A stretch of 64,000 bases of DNA from Candidatus Nitrotoga sp. M5 (lineage in GTDB: Bacteria; Pseudomonadota; Gammaproteobacteria; Burkholderiales; Gallionellaceae): positions 60,712 through 124,711 of the forward strand of contig NZ_CAKMNW010000004.1 in the NCBI RefSeq assembly GCF_927904885.1. Reading direction: 5' to 3'. This document shows positions 34,933 through 45,913 of this stretch, one piece after another. The notes beneath the pieces are model-generated. The model had not been told where the DNA came from and did no database searches. It saw nothing but the letters and a program-made list of their open reading frames with translations. The position numbers were made by a program, and so were the translations under genes. Each line of letters starts with the position of its first letter. The stretch's first letter is position 1.

Positions 34933-35391
34933 TCAAGACGTAATATTTTTTCCGTTCACCAAGCTGTAAATTATCGGGCAGCCGCAGCCATTTTTCCCTC
35001 TACGACAAGAAGAAATAAGTTTTGTAAGTGCCGATTCGATGGCCAGCAAATCTGCGAGCTTCTGTTCTACCATGCCAAGTTTTTTCTCGGCCAGCGCCTG
35101 TGTTTCCGCGCAGTGTTCACCTTCAGCCAACTGGAGCAGCAAGGTGATTTCTGTCAACGAAAATCCGAGTACCTGGGCGCGCTTGATGAACAGCAAGCGG
35201 TTCAGCTCTTCCTCACTATAGCGTCGAATTGAACCCGGGCTGCGTTGCGGCGTGCGCAGTAATTTCTCGCGCTGGTAATAACGGATGGTTTCAACGTTAA
35301 CGCCACCAGCACTGGCCAATTGGCCGATGGTCATTCCCGTTTTTGAATTCGGTGTTTGCAATGTCGTAAAACTCGCTTTACTCGTTTTCAT
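34933..35391 (-). CDS. merR: Mercury-responsive regulator MerR
   Basis: 152 residues, or 133 from the ATG at 35334 (MTIGQLASAGGV), which is closer to the usual MerR length near 144. The N-terminal winged helix has TIGQLASAGGVNVETIRYYQREKLL, the MerR signature. Mercury-binding cysteines are in EGEHCAET and in SSCRRGKNGCGCP, matching the three-Cys arrangement (82/117/126 in Tn501). It is divergent from merTPFA and binds the dyad between them, repressing without Hg(II) and activating by unwinding the 19-base spacer with it. Confidence 0.93.
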   Translation of the reverse strand: MKTSKASFTTLQTPNSKTGMTIGQLASAGGVNVETIRYYQREKLLRTPQRSPGSIRRYSEEELNRLLFIKRAQVLGFSLTEITLLLQLAEGEHCAETQALAEKKLGMVEQKLADLLAIESALTKLISSCRRGKNGCGCPIIYSLVNGKNITS

Positions 35392-35396
35392 AAGAC

Positions 35397-35427
35397 TTGA
35401 CTACGTAGTTGACTACGGGTTTAAGGT
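35397..35427 (+). promoter_or_regulatory. merT promoter and MerR operator
   Basis: -35 TTGACT (35397-35402) and -10 TAAGGT (35422-35427) are 19 bases apart, the long spacer typical of MerR-controlled promoters. Between them lies a perfect dyad, CGTAG (35404-35408) and CTACG (35413-35417), around TTGA. This arrangement is diagnostic for Hg(II)-dependent transcription. Confidence 0.92.
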
Positions 35428-35456
35428 TAGCATGTCTTTAAGAAATGGAGAACCTC

Positions 35457-35807
35457 ATGTCTGGAACGAAAACAGGTCGCGGTGCGCTCTTCGCAGGAGG
35501 GTTAGCTGCCATTCTAGCCTCGACCTGCTGCCTAGGGCCGCTGGTACTGATAACTCTAGGCTTCAGCGGTGCGTGGATCAGCAACCTGACTGTGCTGGAG
35601 CCTTATCGGCCAATTTTTCTCGGCGCAGCATCGCTGGCACTATTCTTCGCCTGGCGACGCCTATATCAGCCCAATGCCACATGCAAGCCGGGTGAAGTTT
35701 GCGCCTTGCCACAAAACAAGCGTATTTACAGAGTCACTTTCTGGGTCGTCGCGTTGCTGGTACTTGTTGCGCTGACCTTCCCCTATATCGCACCATTTTT
35801 CTACTAA
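35457..35807 (+). CDS. merT: Mercuric transport protein MerT
   Basis: 116 residues from the ATG at 35457, which has GGAG seven bases upstream; the ATG at 35445 would add four residues. Three membrane helices are present. The first contains the vicinal pair in ASTCCLGPLV that binds Hg(II), and the loop between helices 2 and 3 has the second pair (TCKPGEVC). It takes mercuric ion from MerP and passes it to MerA in the cytoplasm. It is first in the merTPFA operon. Confidence 0.95.
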   Translation: MSGTKTGRGALFAGGLAAILASTCCLGPLVLITLGFSGAWISNLTVLEPYRPIFLGAASLALFFAWRRLYQPNATCKPGEVCALPQNKRIYRVTFWVVALLVLVALTFPYIAPFFY

Positions 35808-35819
35808 AGGAGTAATGAC

Positions 35820-36157
35820 ATGAACAGATACACCCAGACAAGTCTTAAACAAGTGGCTCGCAAATTCAATAAATTTTTTTCCATCATTATCGCTGCAATG
35901 CTGACCGCACTGTCTGTTCATCCGGCCTTTGCAGTCAGCAAAACGGCCACGTTGGCAGTATCCAACATGACCTGTTCGGCATGTCCAATCACCGTAAGAA
36001 AGGCACTGTTCGGTGTGCATGGCGTCGAGAAAGTGGCCATCAATCTCGACAAGAAAGAAGCTGCCGTGACCTTCGACGATACCCTGACCACCGTCAAGGC
36101 ACTCTCCAAAGCGACTAAAGACGCGGGCTATCCATCTCGTATTGTGGGAGGTCATTG

Positions 36158-36158
<1 letters not shown>
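35820..36158 (+). CDS. merP: Periplasmic mercury-binding protein MerP
   Basis: 112 residues with AAGGAG upstream. The leader is longer than usual (signal cleavage near AFAVS, residues 37-38). The HMA domain carries the metal site MTCSACPITVRKAL. It scavenges Hg(II) in the periplasm for MerT. The leader with a basic N-terminus (KQVARKFNKFF) is longer than the classical MerP leader, so a later start at the internal ATG (MLTALSV) is possible but would truncate the signal. Confidence 0.94.
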
Positions 36159-38051
<1,893 letters not shown>

Positions 38052-38065
38052 CCGCATCCGAAGTA

Positions 38066-38122
38066 GAGCTTGACTATAGAGCAAGCTCCAAGGATTACCG
38101 TAATGATGTACGGTAATCCTTG
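38066..38122. terminator. Hairpin pair after merA
   Basis: A perfect 14-base stem, CAAGGATTACCGTA (38089-38102) with TACGGTAATCCTTG (38109-38122), is preceded by a second dyad, GAGCTTG (38066-38072) and CAAGCTC (38082-38088). The main stem has no T-run, but its position 38 bases after merA suggests termination. Confidence 0.65.
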
Positions 38123-39001
38123 CATATATGTACTGATCAAACGACTTAACCATTGCAAGCAGGCAATGATCCTCAATGGAATTCATCCTATCTAGTCGGA
38201 ACCAGTGTTCAAATTGATCAGGCATCGCATGGTGACGAGCAATCTGAGCATATGGATATGCTTAAGTGCTGAATTTAAATTGTGTCAATATTGGGAGATG
38301 ACGCGATAAATTCTTGCCATGGGAACGGACAAATAGAAGGGCTGTTATGGATTTAACGATTAAAATCGAACTGGCAAAGTGACGTGGAGAAAGTTAATTT
38401 GACTTGCGTGGTTTAATTTCCTATCCTTCGGCGCCGAATAAACCCACTTAGCAGTGCGTACATCGTTCGCGGCAATATCCAAGTCAGGCATTCGCCCGGA
38501 ATTTAGTTTTGTTGTATGTGCATCGACTCGGCGCGATCGATTTTGAAAACGACTCAATCAGTGCGAGGTCGCTGGCCCAAACACAAATCCGTAATCAACT
38601 GCCTTATTTCTTTTCGGCCACACTTTATTTTGACAATCGTCTGCCGATGTTATTTTGTGTGACAGAGTTTTTGCTTTACTGACCTAAGAAGATGCAACTA
38701 TTCGCGATGGCTTGATTTTTGCGCTTCGTCGCTGCTTGGTACATATACTGTGCTAGTTACCACACGACACGCAGCGACACGATGTGCTGAAGATCCAAAA
38801 TTTTGGTGAGGTGGCGCGTGTTTGCAGGCAGTGAACAGACAGTTCAGTTTTCTAAATTGAGTTGACGCATATTTCAACGTGTTCTACTGATTTAACATTA
38901 AACGCACGGATGTCGTCGTTTTGATTCCTTAGCCGCCCTTAACAAGGGCAACGCCGGTTGGTCAGGCGATTAACCCAATTTAACGAGGTTTAAATCTACC
39001 T
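38123..39001. other. Gap after the mer operon
   Basis: About 880 bases with no supported gene. A minus-strand open frame at 38360-38557 has a fairly protein-like composition (RMPDLDIAANDVRTAKWVYSAP) and its reading continues upstream on that strand past a stop, so it may be the worn end of an old gene. I cannot name it. Confidence 0.35.
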
Positions 39002-40849
39002 ATGGTTGAGCATAATCTAGTCAGCCTCAGTATCGTCGTCATACTGGGCATTGCAGCCCAGTGGATGGGGTGGCGCATGCGTATCCCGTCGATTCTGCTG
39101 TTGCTGATATTTGGAATTTTGGCCGGCCCGGTTTTTGGCTGGATTAATCCTGGCGAATTGCTGGGGTCCCTGCTTTATCCCGTGGTGTCACTAGCGGTGG
39201 CCATGATTCTGTTTGAAGGCGGGCTGAGCCTATCGATGAAAGAGTTCCGTGCCATCGGCGGAGTGACAGCCTGGTTGGTAACTGTGGGTGCGGCCATTAC
39301 CTGGTTCATTGTCGCCGTCGCATCACACTGGATTCTAGGACTGGACTGGTCACTTGCAATTTTGCTGGGCGCAGTGCTCGTGGTCACTGGCCCAACGGTG
39401 ATTGGCCCGATGCTGCAATTTATCCGCCCTACTGGGCAGACGGGTGCCATCCTGAAATGGGAAGGCATCATGATAGATCCAATTGGCGCTATGCTCGCGG
39501 TGCTGGTGTTTCAGGTAATTCTGGAATCGGGAGGGAGGCAGCCCGAAATGATAGTGCTGATCACGGTGCTGAAAACCATCGGAATCGGTACACTATCGGG
39601 ATTGCTAGGCGCATTGATTCTGGGCTTCTGCATGAAACGGAATTACATTCCCGACTATTTGCATAATCCGGTAGCACTCATGTTTGTGATAGCCTCGTTT
39701 ACCGGTGCCAATATTTTCCAATCCGAATCGGGCCTGCTGGCAGTCACCATCATGGGATTTGCGTTGGCCAACCAAAAATCGGTATCGATTCAACACATCG
39801 TCGAATTCAAAGAAAACCTGCGGGTATTGTTAATTGCCGGCGTGTTCATTCTGTTGGCAGCGCATCTCAAGCCGGCGGACCTCGATCAGATCGGCATCGG
39901 CAGTTTCATTTTTTTACTGGTGCTGGTGTTGGTTGCGCGACCCGCTTCCGTTTTCGTTTCTACTTTCGGTAGCAAGCTTAGCACCAAGGAAAAGCTGTTT
40001 TTATCCTGGATGGCACCGCGTGGAATTGTGGCTGCAGCAGTGGCGTCTATTTTTGCCCTGCGGCTGGAAGAGGTAGGGCTGACCGGTGCTGAAGCGTTGG
40101 TGCCGCAGACCTTTTTCGTCATCATTGGTACCGTCGCCCTGTATGGATTGACAGCGCCGCTGGTGGCACGGCGGCTAAATCTGGCCAAGGCGCATCCACA
40201 AGGCGTGCTTTTTTTAGGCGGTCAACATTGGGTTCGCAAAATGGCCAAAACTTTGCTGGACGAGGGCTATCCAGTGATGTTGGTGGATAACAGTCGACAC
40301 AATATTTTAGCTGCGCGCAATGCCGGCATACCGGCTTTCTATGCCAGTATTTTTGCCGACAATGTACTGGATCGCGTCGAAATCAGTGGAATCGGCAAAC
40401 TCATGGCCATGACCAACAACGATGATGTTAATTCGTTGGCAGCCTTGCACTTTGCCACGCTGTTTGGTCGCTCACAAACCTATCAATTAATCCCGGAGGA
40501 CGAAAAGCTGCTTGATGCCCATTCGCGTCATCTAAGAGGAAACATTCTGTTTGGAAAAGGTATGACGCACTCTGCTCTGACAGAATGGTTTACCGATGAC
40601 GCCGTCATCAACAAGACCAAATTAAGCGAGGAATACGGTCTGGAAGAGTTGAAGTCTCAGTATGTAGACAAAGTGCTACCGCTTTTCCTGATTACGGAAG
40701 GTGGCGATCTTCAAATATTTACGGCCGAAAGCTCAACCAAACCTCAGGCAGGCCAGACCCTGATCAGCCTGCTATTGTCGCAGCCTGACGTCATCGAGTC
40801 TGCGAAAGAAGTCTCGTCAGACAAGATCGGCGACGAGCAAATAGCTTAA
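39002..40849 (+). CDS. Cation:proton antiporter with C-terminal nucleotide-binding domain (CPA1/NhaP type)
   Basis: 615 residues. Twelve or thirteen membrane helices cover residues about 5-395, with the family motif FEGGLSLSMKEFR and a core WEGIMIDPIGAMLAV (the ND/DP-type ion site). From about residue 400 a Rossmann-like TrkA-N/RCK fold begins (VLFLGGQHWVRKMAKTLLDEGYPVMLVDNSR). It would exchange Na+ or K+ for protons under nucleotide control. GGG-nucleotide signature GxGxxG is altered to GGQHW, so ligand choice is uncertain. It is a stand-alone gene. Confidence 0.9.
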   Translation: MVEHNLVSLSIVVILGIAAQWMGWRMRIPSILLLLIFGILAGPVFGWINPGELLGSLLYPVVSLAVAMILFEGGLSLSMKEFRAIGGVTAWLVTVGAAITWFIVAVASHWILGLDWSLAILLGAVLVVTGPTVIGPMLQFIRPTGQTGAILKWEGIMIDPIGAMLAVLVFQVILESGGRQPEMIVLITVLKTIGIGTLSGLLGALILGFCMKRNYIPDYLHNPVALMFVIASFTGANIFQSESGLLAVTIMGFALANQKSVSIQHIVEFKENLRVLLIAGVFILLAAHLKPADLDQIGIGSFIFLLVLVLVARPASVFVSTFGSKLSTKEKLFLSWMAPRGIVAAAVASIFALRLEEVGLTGAEALVPQTFFVIIGTVALYGLTAPLVARRLNLAKAHPQGVLFLGGQHWVRKMAKTLLDEGYPVMLVDNSRHNILAARNAGIPAFYASIFADNVLDRVEISGIGKLMAMTNNDDVNSLAALHFATLFGRSQTYQLIPEDEKLLDAHSRHLRGNILFGKGMTHSALTEWFTDDAVINKTKLSEEYGLEELKSQYVDKVLPLFLITEGGDLQIFTAESSTKPQAGQTLISLLLSQPDVIESAKEVSSDKIGDEQIA

Positions 40850-41610
40850 AGAACGGTTGAGCACGGCCCCTTGGAAGGGGATGCCTGGAGCTTTAGGTTA
40901 ATTCAAGACTCCAGCGGACTAGTCCGGTATCACGATGTCCAGGGGCTGTGGTCGAGCTTGCCTTCTACTTCGCCCACATAGGCTGAAGTGTGGCTGCGAC
41001 ATGAATTTCCATTAGCGTTCAGCAATGCCTGTCCCATGCCTTCAACCCGTACACTCAGGTCGGTTTGGAATTTTTTCATGGCCTCCAGCAATTGTGCTGG
41101 GGGAGTAAATGTAAAAAAATTGGGCAAAATACTTAATTTATAATAAATTTACAGATATCTTCTACTTCCTTTGTTAATTCGGTCTCCTTACTTATAAGTA
41201 TTGATTATGCGACTTGAAACGTTACCTCCTGAATCTACACCACCCTCCGTCGCTTTGAATCCAGCGTCTTCGTAACTTTCAGCGGTTCGTCCTCTCGTTT
41301 AACCGGACAGCAGTGATAAATCATATGGTTGCTCGTTCTTGAAATTAACGAAAATTCTTCATAATTAAGTGGCTACCAATGGTCACAGACAGCTATGACA
41401 TAGCCTTTTTTCTGCTGAATGTATAAAATCAAGCCACACACTATTGATTTGTAATATGCGATGTGGTAAACGTCAAATATCAAGAACTTAATATCATAAT
41501 AATCACAGAACGTAAGCATATAACTGACCTACTGATTTTCATAAGCATCCAAGATTTTCTTACGAGAGAGCAAGTCAGATAAAGCCATTCAACATGAAAG
41601 GGATTGCAAT
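40850..41610. other. Gap before the dihaem cytochrome gene
   Basis: About 760 bases. A tight palindrome CCCCTTGGAAGGGG lies at 40867-40880, just after the antiporter. A 65-residue minus-strand frame at 40930-41127 would start with TTG and has no ribosome binding site. The first copy of a diverged direct repeat lies at 41133-41204. Confidence 0.4.
41133..41204. repeat. Direct repeat on the left of the cytochrome c gene
   Basis: Aligns with 42290-42361 in the same orientation. Read on the minus strand, both copies give an in-frame 23-residue tail ending at the same stop: ELTKEVEDICKFIIN here and ELTNELEDTYKFIIN there, and several differences are silent. That pattern suggests two worn copies of one gene end. 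Confidence 0.6.
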
Positions 41611-42198
41611 ATGAAAATGAGAAGAAGAATGCTTGTTGGAAGCACGTTAATCGCTTTAGTGGGATTAACATTGTCCTCAGGGCTATCGTTCGCGAGAGAT
41701 GAATCGCATGCAATAGAAACTCTTCGCTGGGCCTGTACTCATTGTCACCGGGTGGATGGAAAGCCCGAGCCTCACGCTAATCTCAAGGGGCCTGATCTTA
41801 CCTGGGTTGAGGGAAAATTCCGGCCGGAAGCCTCCTGCTGGCAGCCGCGAAGGAAGATAGCAAAAGCACCTGCAGATTTCTTGGCCAAGATCAACCCTCT
41901 CCCTATGTCCGCTGACGTAACTAAGGCCGGAGAAACACTCTTCTTGAAAACAGCCAAGCCCGCCAACTGTGCAATATGCCATGGTGAACAAGGTGACGGT
42001 AAAAGCAAAATGAGTACGTCTTCAGTGCCGCCGCCGAGAAACTTTACTTGCAACTCGATGATGAAGGACATTCCTGATGGTCAGCTGTTCTGGATTATAA
42101 AAAATGGTTCACATGGAGCACCCATGATATCGTTCGCTGGCCTATCGGACGAAGAGGTGTGGCAACTCATCCATTACATTCGATCATTGGCACGATGA
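41611..42198 (+). CDS. Secreted dihaem cytochrome c
   Basis: 195 residues with AAAGGG upstream. A signal peptide ends near SFA. Two haem c motifs are present, CTHCH (about residue 42) and CAICH (about 121), the second in a class I domain with GEQGDGKSKMS and a methionine ligand probable in HGAPMISFAG. It ends with LSDEEVWQLIHYIRSLAR, the usual last helix. It would carry electrons in the periplasm; the partner is unknown. The gene is bracketed by diverged direct repeats and followed by a good terminator. Confidence 0.88.
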   Translation: MKMRRRMLVGSTLIALVGLTLSSGLSFARDESHAIETLRWACTHCHRVDGKPEPHANLKGPDLTWVEGKFRPEASCWQPRRKIAKAPADFLAKINPLPMSADVTKAGETLFLKTAKPANCAICHGEQGDGKSKMSTSSVPPPRNFTCNSMMKDIPDGQLFWIIKNGSHGAPMISFAGLSDEEVWQLIHYIRSLAR

Positions 42199-42206
42199 TC
42201 AGTACA

Positions 42207-42240
42207 GGGGCTTGCTCCAGCGTTGTTAGCCCCCATTTTT
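42207..42240 (+). terminator. Rho-independent terminator of the cytochrome c gene
   Basis: GGGGCT (42207-42212) pairs with AGCCCC (42228-42233), followed within two bases by TTTTTT. It is nine bases after the stop codon. Confidence 0.8.
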
Positions 42241-42289
42241 TCATACACTTAAATAGGCTATCCCACAATAAAACATTAGGTCAAGTTAC

Positions 42290-42361
42290 TTAATTAATAA
42301 TAAATTTATAGGTATCTTCTAATTCATTCGTCAATTCAATATCCTTGCTTGTATGTAATGA
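42290..42361. repeat. Direct repeat on the right of the cytochrome c gene
   Basis: Second copy of the block at 41133-41204, with AATAATAAATTTAT, TATCTTCTA and AATTC in common order. The homology continues beyond the open tail on both sides for about 85 bases in all. Confidence 0.6.
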
Positions 42362-42643
42362 TCAAGTGATTTGACCCGTTTTCTCATATTTAAGAGAACA
42401 TGCCTTGATAACGCCTGCTCGGAAAATCCTTCTGTATATCAAGTGTCGCTGTAATTTTTCTTTTAATACAATATTTATCTTAAAAAACCAAGCTGGCCGG
42501 CTCCTTGCTCTATCGATTGAATGTCAGATGAGCGGGGGTATCTGTGTCAGCAGACCTCACATTTCCTTAGCCTCCAAAGGTCTGCACTTTCAAAAAAATC
42601 AGTACAGTTCACCTGATGACGTTAAAGATTCTACAGTAAACGG

Positions 42644-43018
42644 CGGTTCATCCTCTACAATAAAGCGGACAAAACACCGCAGATTATTTCAATTTCTGAA
42701 GGCAGTAATGAACCCTATCAAACAAATCTGCGAGAGCTCGGGCTCACCATCAAATAAAATATTATAAGTGAAACGGAAGATAGCCCAGCAGTCACCTTTA
42801 GCTACCAGGGATCAGATATTACACTTGCTGAAGGTGATCAGAAGTCCTTTAAACAGCAGACGGTCACCCTTGGAGAAAAATGCACATCGGCAAGTCTGCC
42901 ACCGATAGCAAAACCGTTATCAAATACCACTGATGACGGCGAGAGAAAGGGACATCTTTACTTTGCAGGCGAGGGGACATATCTATTTAGTGTTGACAAA
43001 ACATGGACTACTACTTGA
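42644..43018 (+). pseudogene. Worn gene fragment of unknown family
   Basis: One frame of 124 codons reads like protein apart from a single stop (TAA) at codon 41: FILYNKADKTPQIISISEG, then DSPAVTFSYQGSDITLAEGDQ and HLYFAGEGTYLFSVD. The start is missing, because the upstream bases do not continue in this frame. Composition and beta-strand pattern suggest a secreted domain. No family recognised; the competing frame at 42405-42767 does not look like protein. Confidence 0.45.
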
Positions 43019-43169
43019 AAGCAAAGCCTACTATGTTAACCTGATCATCTATAAATAATATGATGTGATTTTGAACAGGCCATAAAAATCAAAGGGTATA
43101 AATGTCCGTTACTGAATTTATATATGAGGTTTTGCAGTTGCAGCATTTTTATTTCGTTCGGCATAATTT

Positions 43170-44591
43170 ATGATCAATTTTTCAGAAAAATTTGACCCCC
43201 CCCCATGGATTCGCATAACGGTATTACTTACCAGTCTGGTTATGACAGCCTGCGCCATGGGTCCAGATTATAAGCGCCCACCGATAGACATTAACAAACA
43301 GTTTCTGATGGCACAGGAAGAAGGAGAATCTATTGCCAATCTCGCATGGTGGGAGTTCCTTCAAGATAAAAAGTTACAAAAACTGATAAATCAAGCTTTG
43401 CTGGATAATAGAGACCTCAAGCAGGCCACTGCCAGTATTGAAGAATTTCAGGCGCGTTTGAAAATAGCACGCATGGATTTTCTTCCTAAGATCAATGTAA
43501 ACGCCAATGCGCCCTTTATGGGATCCATGGGTGGGTTTGCACGGCCCGGCTTTCCATCAAGTTATAGTTATTTTGGACAAACAGACCTGAATTGGGAATT
43601 AGATGTCTGGGGAAAAATCCAGCGCGCCAATGAAGCAGCACGTGCCGAGCTGCTTGCGCGTGAGGAAAGCCGCCGTGCAATTATACTGATGTTGATTAGC
43701 TCAGTTGCGCAATCCTATTTTGATCTGCTGCAATTTGATTCGCAACGGGGCATCGCTCGCCGTGCTTTGTCGTCATGGCAAGAATCGGTAGCAATTTCCA
43801 GCGCACAGCTGAAAGGCGGAATTATTTCACGCCTTGATCTGGACCAATTCGAAGCCGAACGCGCTAATGCCGTTGCACGACTGGCTGAATTTGAAAGATT
43901 AATCGTACAGAAAGAAAACGAACTCAATGTATTAATTGGGAAAAATCCGGCGCCGATTTTACGGGTTGATTCACTGAACGAGCAAACAATGCCACTTAAA
44001 ATTCCCGCTGGATTGCCATCCGAATTGCTACAGCGTCGGCCCGATATTCTGCAGGCTGAACAATCCATGATAGCTGCGACTGCTCGAATTGGTATGACAA
44101 AAGCCATGCGTTTTCCCAGTTTTTCGATCACTGGAGTTCTAGGTTTAGCCAGCCCAGCACTGTCAGATCTATTACTTTCCGACAGCAAATTTGGTGTGGG
44201 TGGCGCAGGATTAGCGGGGCCTTTGTTTAACTCGAATAGCCTGGGTTTCGAGCAGCGGGCGGCAGAAGCACAGGCCAAACAAGCCTTGGCAAATTATGAA
44301 CAAACGATTTTAGTAGCATTCAAAGAAGTTGAAGATTCCTTAGTCGCTATCCGTACAGCAAACGAACAACGAGAAGCCAGACAGAAACAGGTTAAAGCAT
44401 TGCGATCAGCCTTGCATGTAGCGAGTCTGCGTTACAGAGGTGGGCTTACCAGCTATGTGGATGTATTGCTTGCCAAGCGCAATTTGTTCGAAGCGGAGTT
44501 TTCACTGACAGAGATGCATCGCTTACATCTGGTGTCTATCGTGCAATTATACAGAGCCTTGGGAGGCGGATGGAACCCCAACGATCAATAA
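43170..44591 (+). CDS. Outer-membrane efflux channel (NodT/OprM type)
   Basis: 473 residues. A signal and lipobox region is seen as LVMTACAMGPDYKRPP (Cys about residue 28), typical of the NodT lipoprotein group. Two TolC-type repeats follow, with WWEFLQDKKLQKLINQAL, LNWELDVWGKIQRANEAARAEL and the second copy FKEVEDSLVAIRTANEQ. TolC-like trimers form the exit duct of RND pumps. It is the first gene of a three-gene pump operon in the unusual order channel, adaptor, pump. Confidence 0.92.
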   Translation: MINFSEKFDPPPWIRITVLLTSLVMTACAMGPDYKRPPIDINKQFLMAQEEGESIANLAWWEFLQDKKLQKLINQALLDNRDLKQATASIEEFQARLKIARMDFLPKINVNANAPFMGSMGGFARPGFPSSYSYFGQTDLNWELDVWGKIQRANEAARAELLAREESRRAIILMLISSVAQSYFDLLQFDSQRGIARRALSSWQESVAISSAQLKGGIISRLDLDQFEAERANAVARLAEFERLIVQKENELNVLIGKNPAPILRVDSLNEQTMPLKIPAGLPSELLQRRPDILQAEQSMIAATARIGMTKAMRFPSFSITGVLGLASPALSDLLLSDSKFGVGGAGLAGPLFNSNSLGFEQRAAEAQAKQALANYEQTILVAFKEVEDSLVAIRTANEQREARQKQVKALRSALHVASLRYRGGLTSYVDVLLAKRNLFEAEFSLTEMHRLHLVSIVQLYRALGGGWNPNDQ

Positions 44592-44665
44592 ATTAGTCAT
44601 ATTATTCATTATGTTAATTTACACATCGTCGAATTTTTTACAGCATAAATATATGGATAACAATT

Positions 44666-45913
44666 ATGATTTACTCCGGTCTGCTTCAAGCGCAAGTGCA
44701 ACTATGTGCCAATCGCATAAAGACATTCATTTGGGCAGGATTCATAGGATTACTCCTTATTCTAGTTAGTGGTTGTTCACCAGATGAACCTACTGACAAA
44801 CCTATACAGTTACCGGAAGTTAAGGTTATGACGGTAACTGCTAAAACGGTGCCTGATGAGCCTGAATTTATCGGTAAAACTGAGGCTTTTCGTCCAGTAG
44901 AAATTAGATCGCAAGTATCTGGAATTATTCAAGATGTTTTTTTTACTGAAGGTCGAAACGTCAAGCAAGGTGACAAGTTATATCTTATCAATCCTGTACC
45001 GTTTAAAGCAATTTATGAAGCCATGAAGGCCAAAGTAACGCAGCAAAAGGCACGTCTGGTCCAAGTTGAACAAAATCTTGCACGCGTGCGGCCTCTGCTA
45101 AAACAACAAGCAGTTAGTCAAAAAGATGTTGATGACGCAGTAGCAGAGGTTTTAAGTGCTAAGGCTGCATTAGACGCCGCGCAGAACGATCAAATTAAAG
45201 CAAAGTTTGATTTAGACAACACACTAATTTATGCGCCCGTAAAAGGACGTATTAGCCGCAGTAACTTTTATCAAGGCCAATTAATTTCTGCGCAAACCAC
45301 ACTATTAAACACGATAGATCAGCTAGATCCCATGTATGTAACTGTGAATGTTCCTGAAAGCTACCTGCTACGCCGCCGTCACGAGCTTGCTGAGGGCAAG
45401 GTTCAACGACCGGACATTTTTCAATTACGTGGCGTGATGACTTTTTCCGATGGCAGCGTTTATCCAGAGAAAGGGATTTTGGACTTTGCGGCTGTCACAA
45501 TAAGCTCTGCGACAGGTATGTTACAAGGGCGGTTCAAGTTTTCTAATCCAGAAGGTGATTTTTTACCGGGGCAGTCATATTTTTATCCCGGGCAATTCGT
45601 CAAAATCCGCCTGGAGGGTATTATCCGCCCTAATGCAATTCTGATCCCACAACGTGCCGTTCAACAAAGTCCTGCTGGATCATTCGTTTTTGTGATTGAT
45701 AAAGAAGATAAAGTTGAATTTCGTTCAGTTAAAGCCAGTACTTGGTATGGGAATGAATGGTTGATTGAAAGCGGCCTTGATTCAGGAGAACGAGTAGTGG
45801 TCGAGGGGTTTCATAGAATTCAATCGGGCGTTAAAGTCTCTGCCGTTCCTTATGAACAAGCTGCAGCTTCAAATAAGCTCCAAAACAATCAGACCTCGCA
45901 AAAAATACAATGA
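44666..45913 (+). CDS. RND periplasmic adaptor (AcrA/MexA type)
   Basis: 415 residues. A lipoprotein signal with lipobox LVSGC (C37) follows a long N-terminus. Lipoyl half-motifs are GKTEAFRPVEIRSQVSGIIQDVFF and IYAPVKGRISRSNF, separated by an alpha hairpin (residues about 125-190). The C-terminal beta-barrel and membrane-proximal domain follow. It joins the RND pump to the outer channel. The stop overlaps the pump start by 4 bases. Confidence 0.93.
   Translation: MIYSGLLQAQVQLCANRIKTFIWAGFIGLLLILVSGCSPDEPTDKPIQLPEVKVMTVTAKTVPDEPEFIGKTEAFRPVEIRSQVSGIIQDVFFTEGRNVKQGDKLYLINPVPFKAIYEAMKAKVTQQKARLVQVEQNLARVRPLLKQQAVSQKDVDDAVAEVLSAKAALDAAQNDQIKAKFDLDNTLIYAPVKGRISRSNFYQGQLISAQTTLLNTIDQLDPMYVTVNVPESYLLRRRHELAEGKVQRPDIFQLRGVMTFSDGSVYPEKGILDFAAVTISSATGMLQGRFKFSNPEGDFLPGQSYFYPGQFVKIRLEGIIRPNAILIPQRAVQQSPAGSFVFVIDKEDKVEFRSVKASTWYGNEWLIESGLDSGERVVVEGFHRIQSGVKVSAVPYEQAAASNKLQNNQTSQKIQ

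Noticed and set aside
38066..38100. A second MerR-type promoter (TTGACT followed by a long spacer) after merA
   Set aside because: No gene follows in either direction within 800 bases, and the bases are better explained by the hairpins there.
40930..41127. 65-residue minus-strand frame with a phasin-like opening (NFFTFTPPAQLLEAMKKF)
   Set aside because: Starts only with TTG, has no ribosome binding site and the resemblance covers a few residues.
42405..42767. 120-residue plus-strand frame before the efflux operon
   Set aside because: The overlapping frame from 42644 looks far more like protein; this one is Ser/Lys-rich noise without a ribosome binding site.
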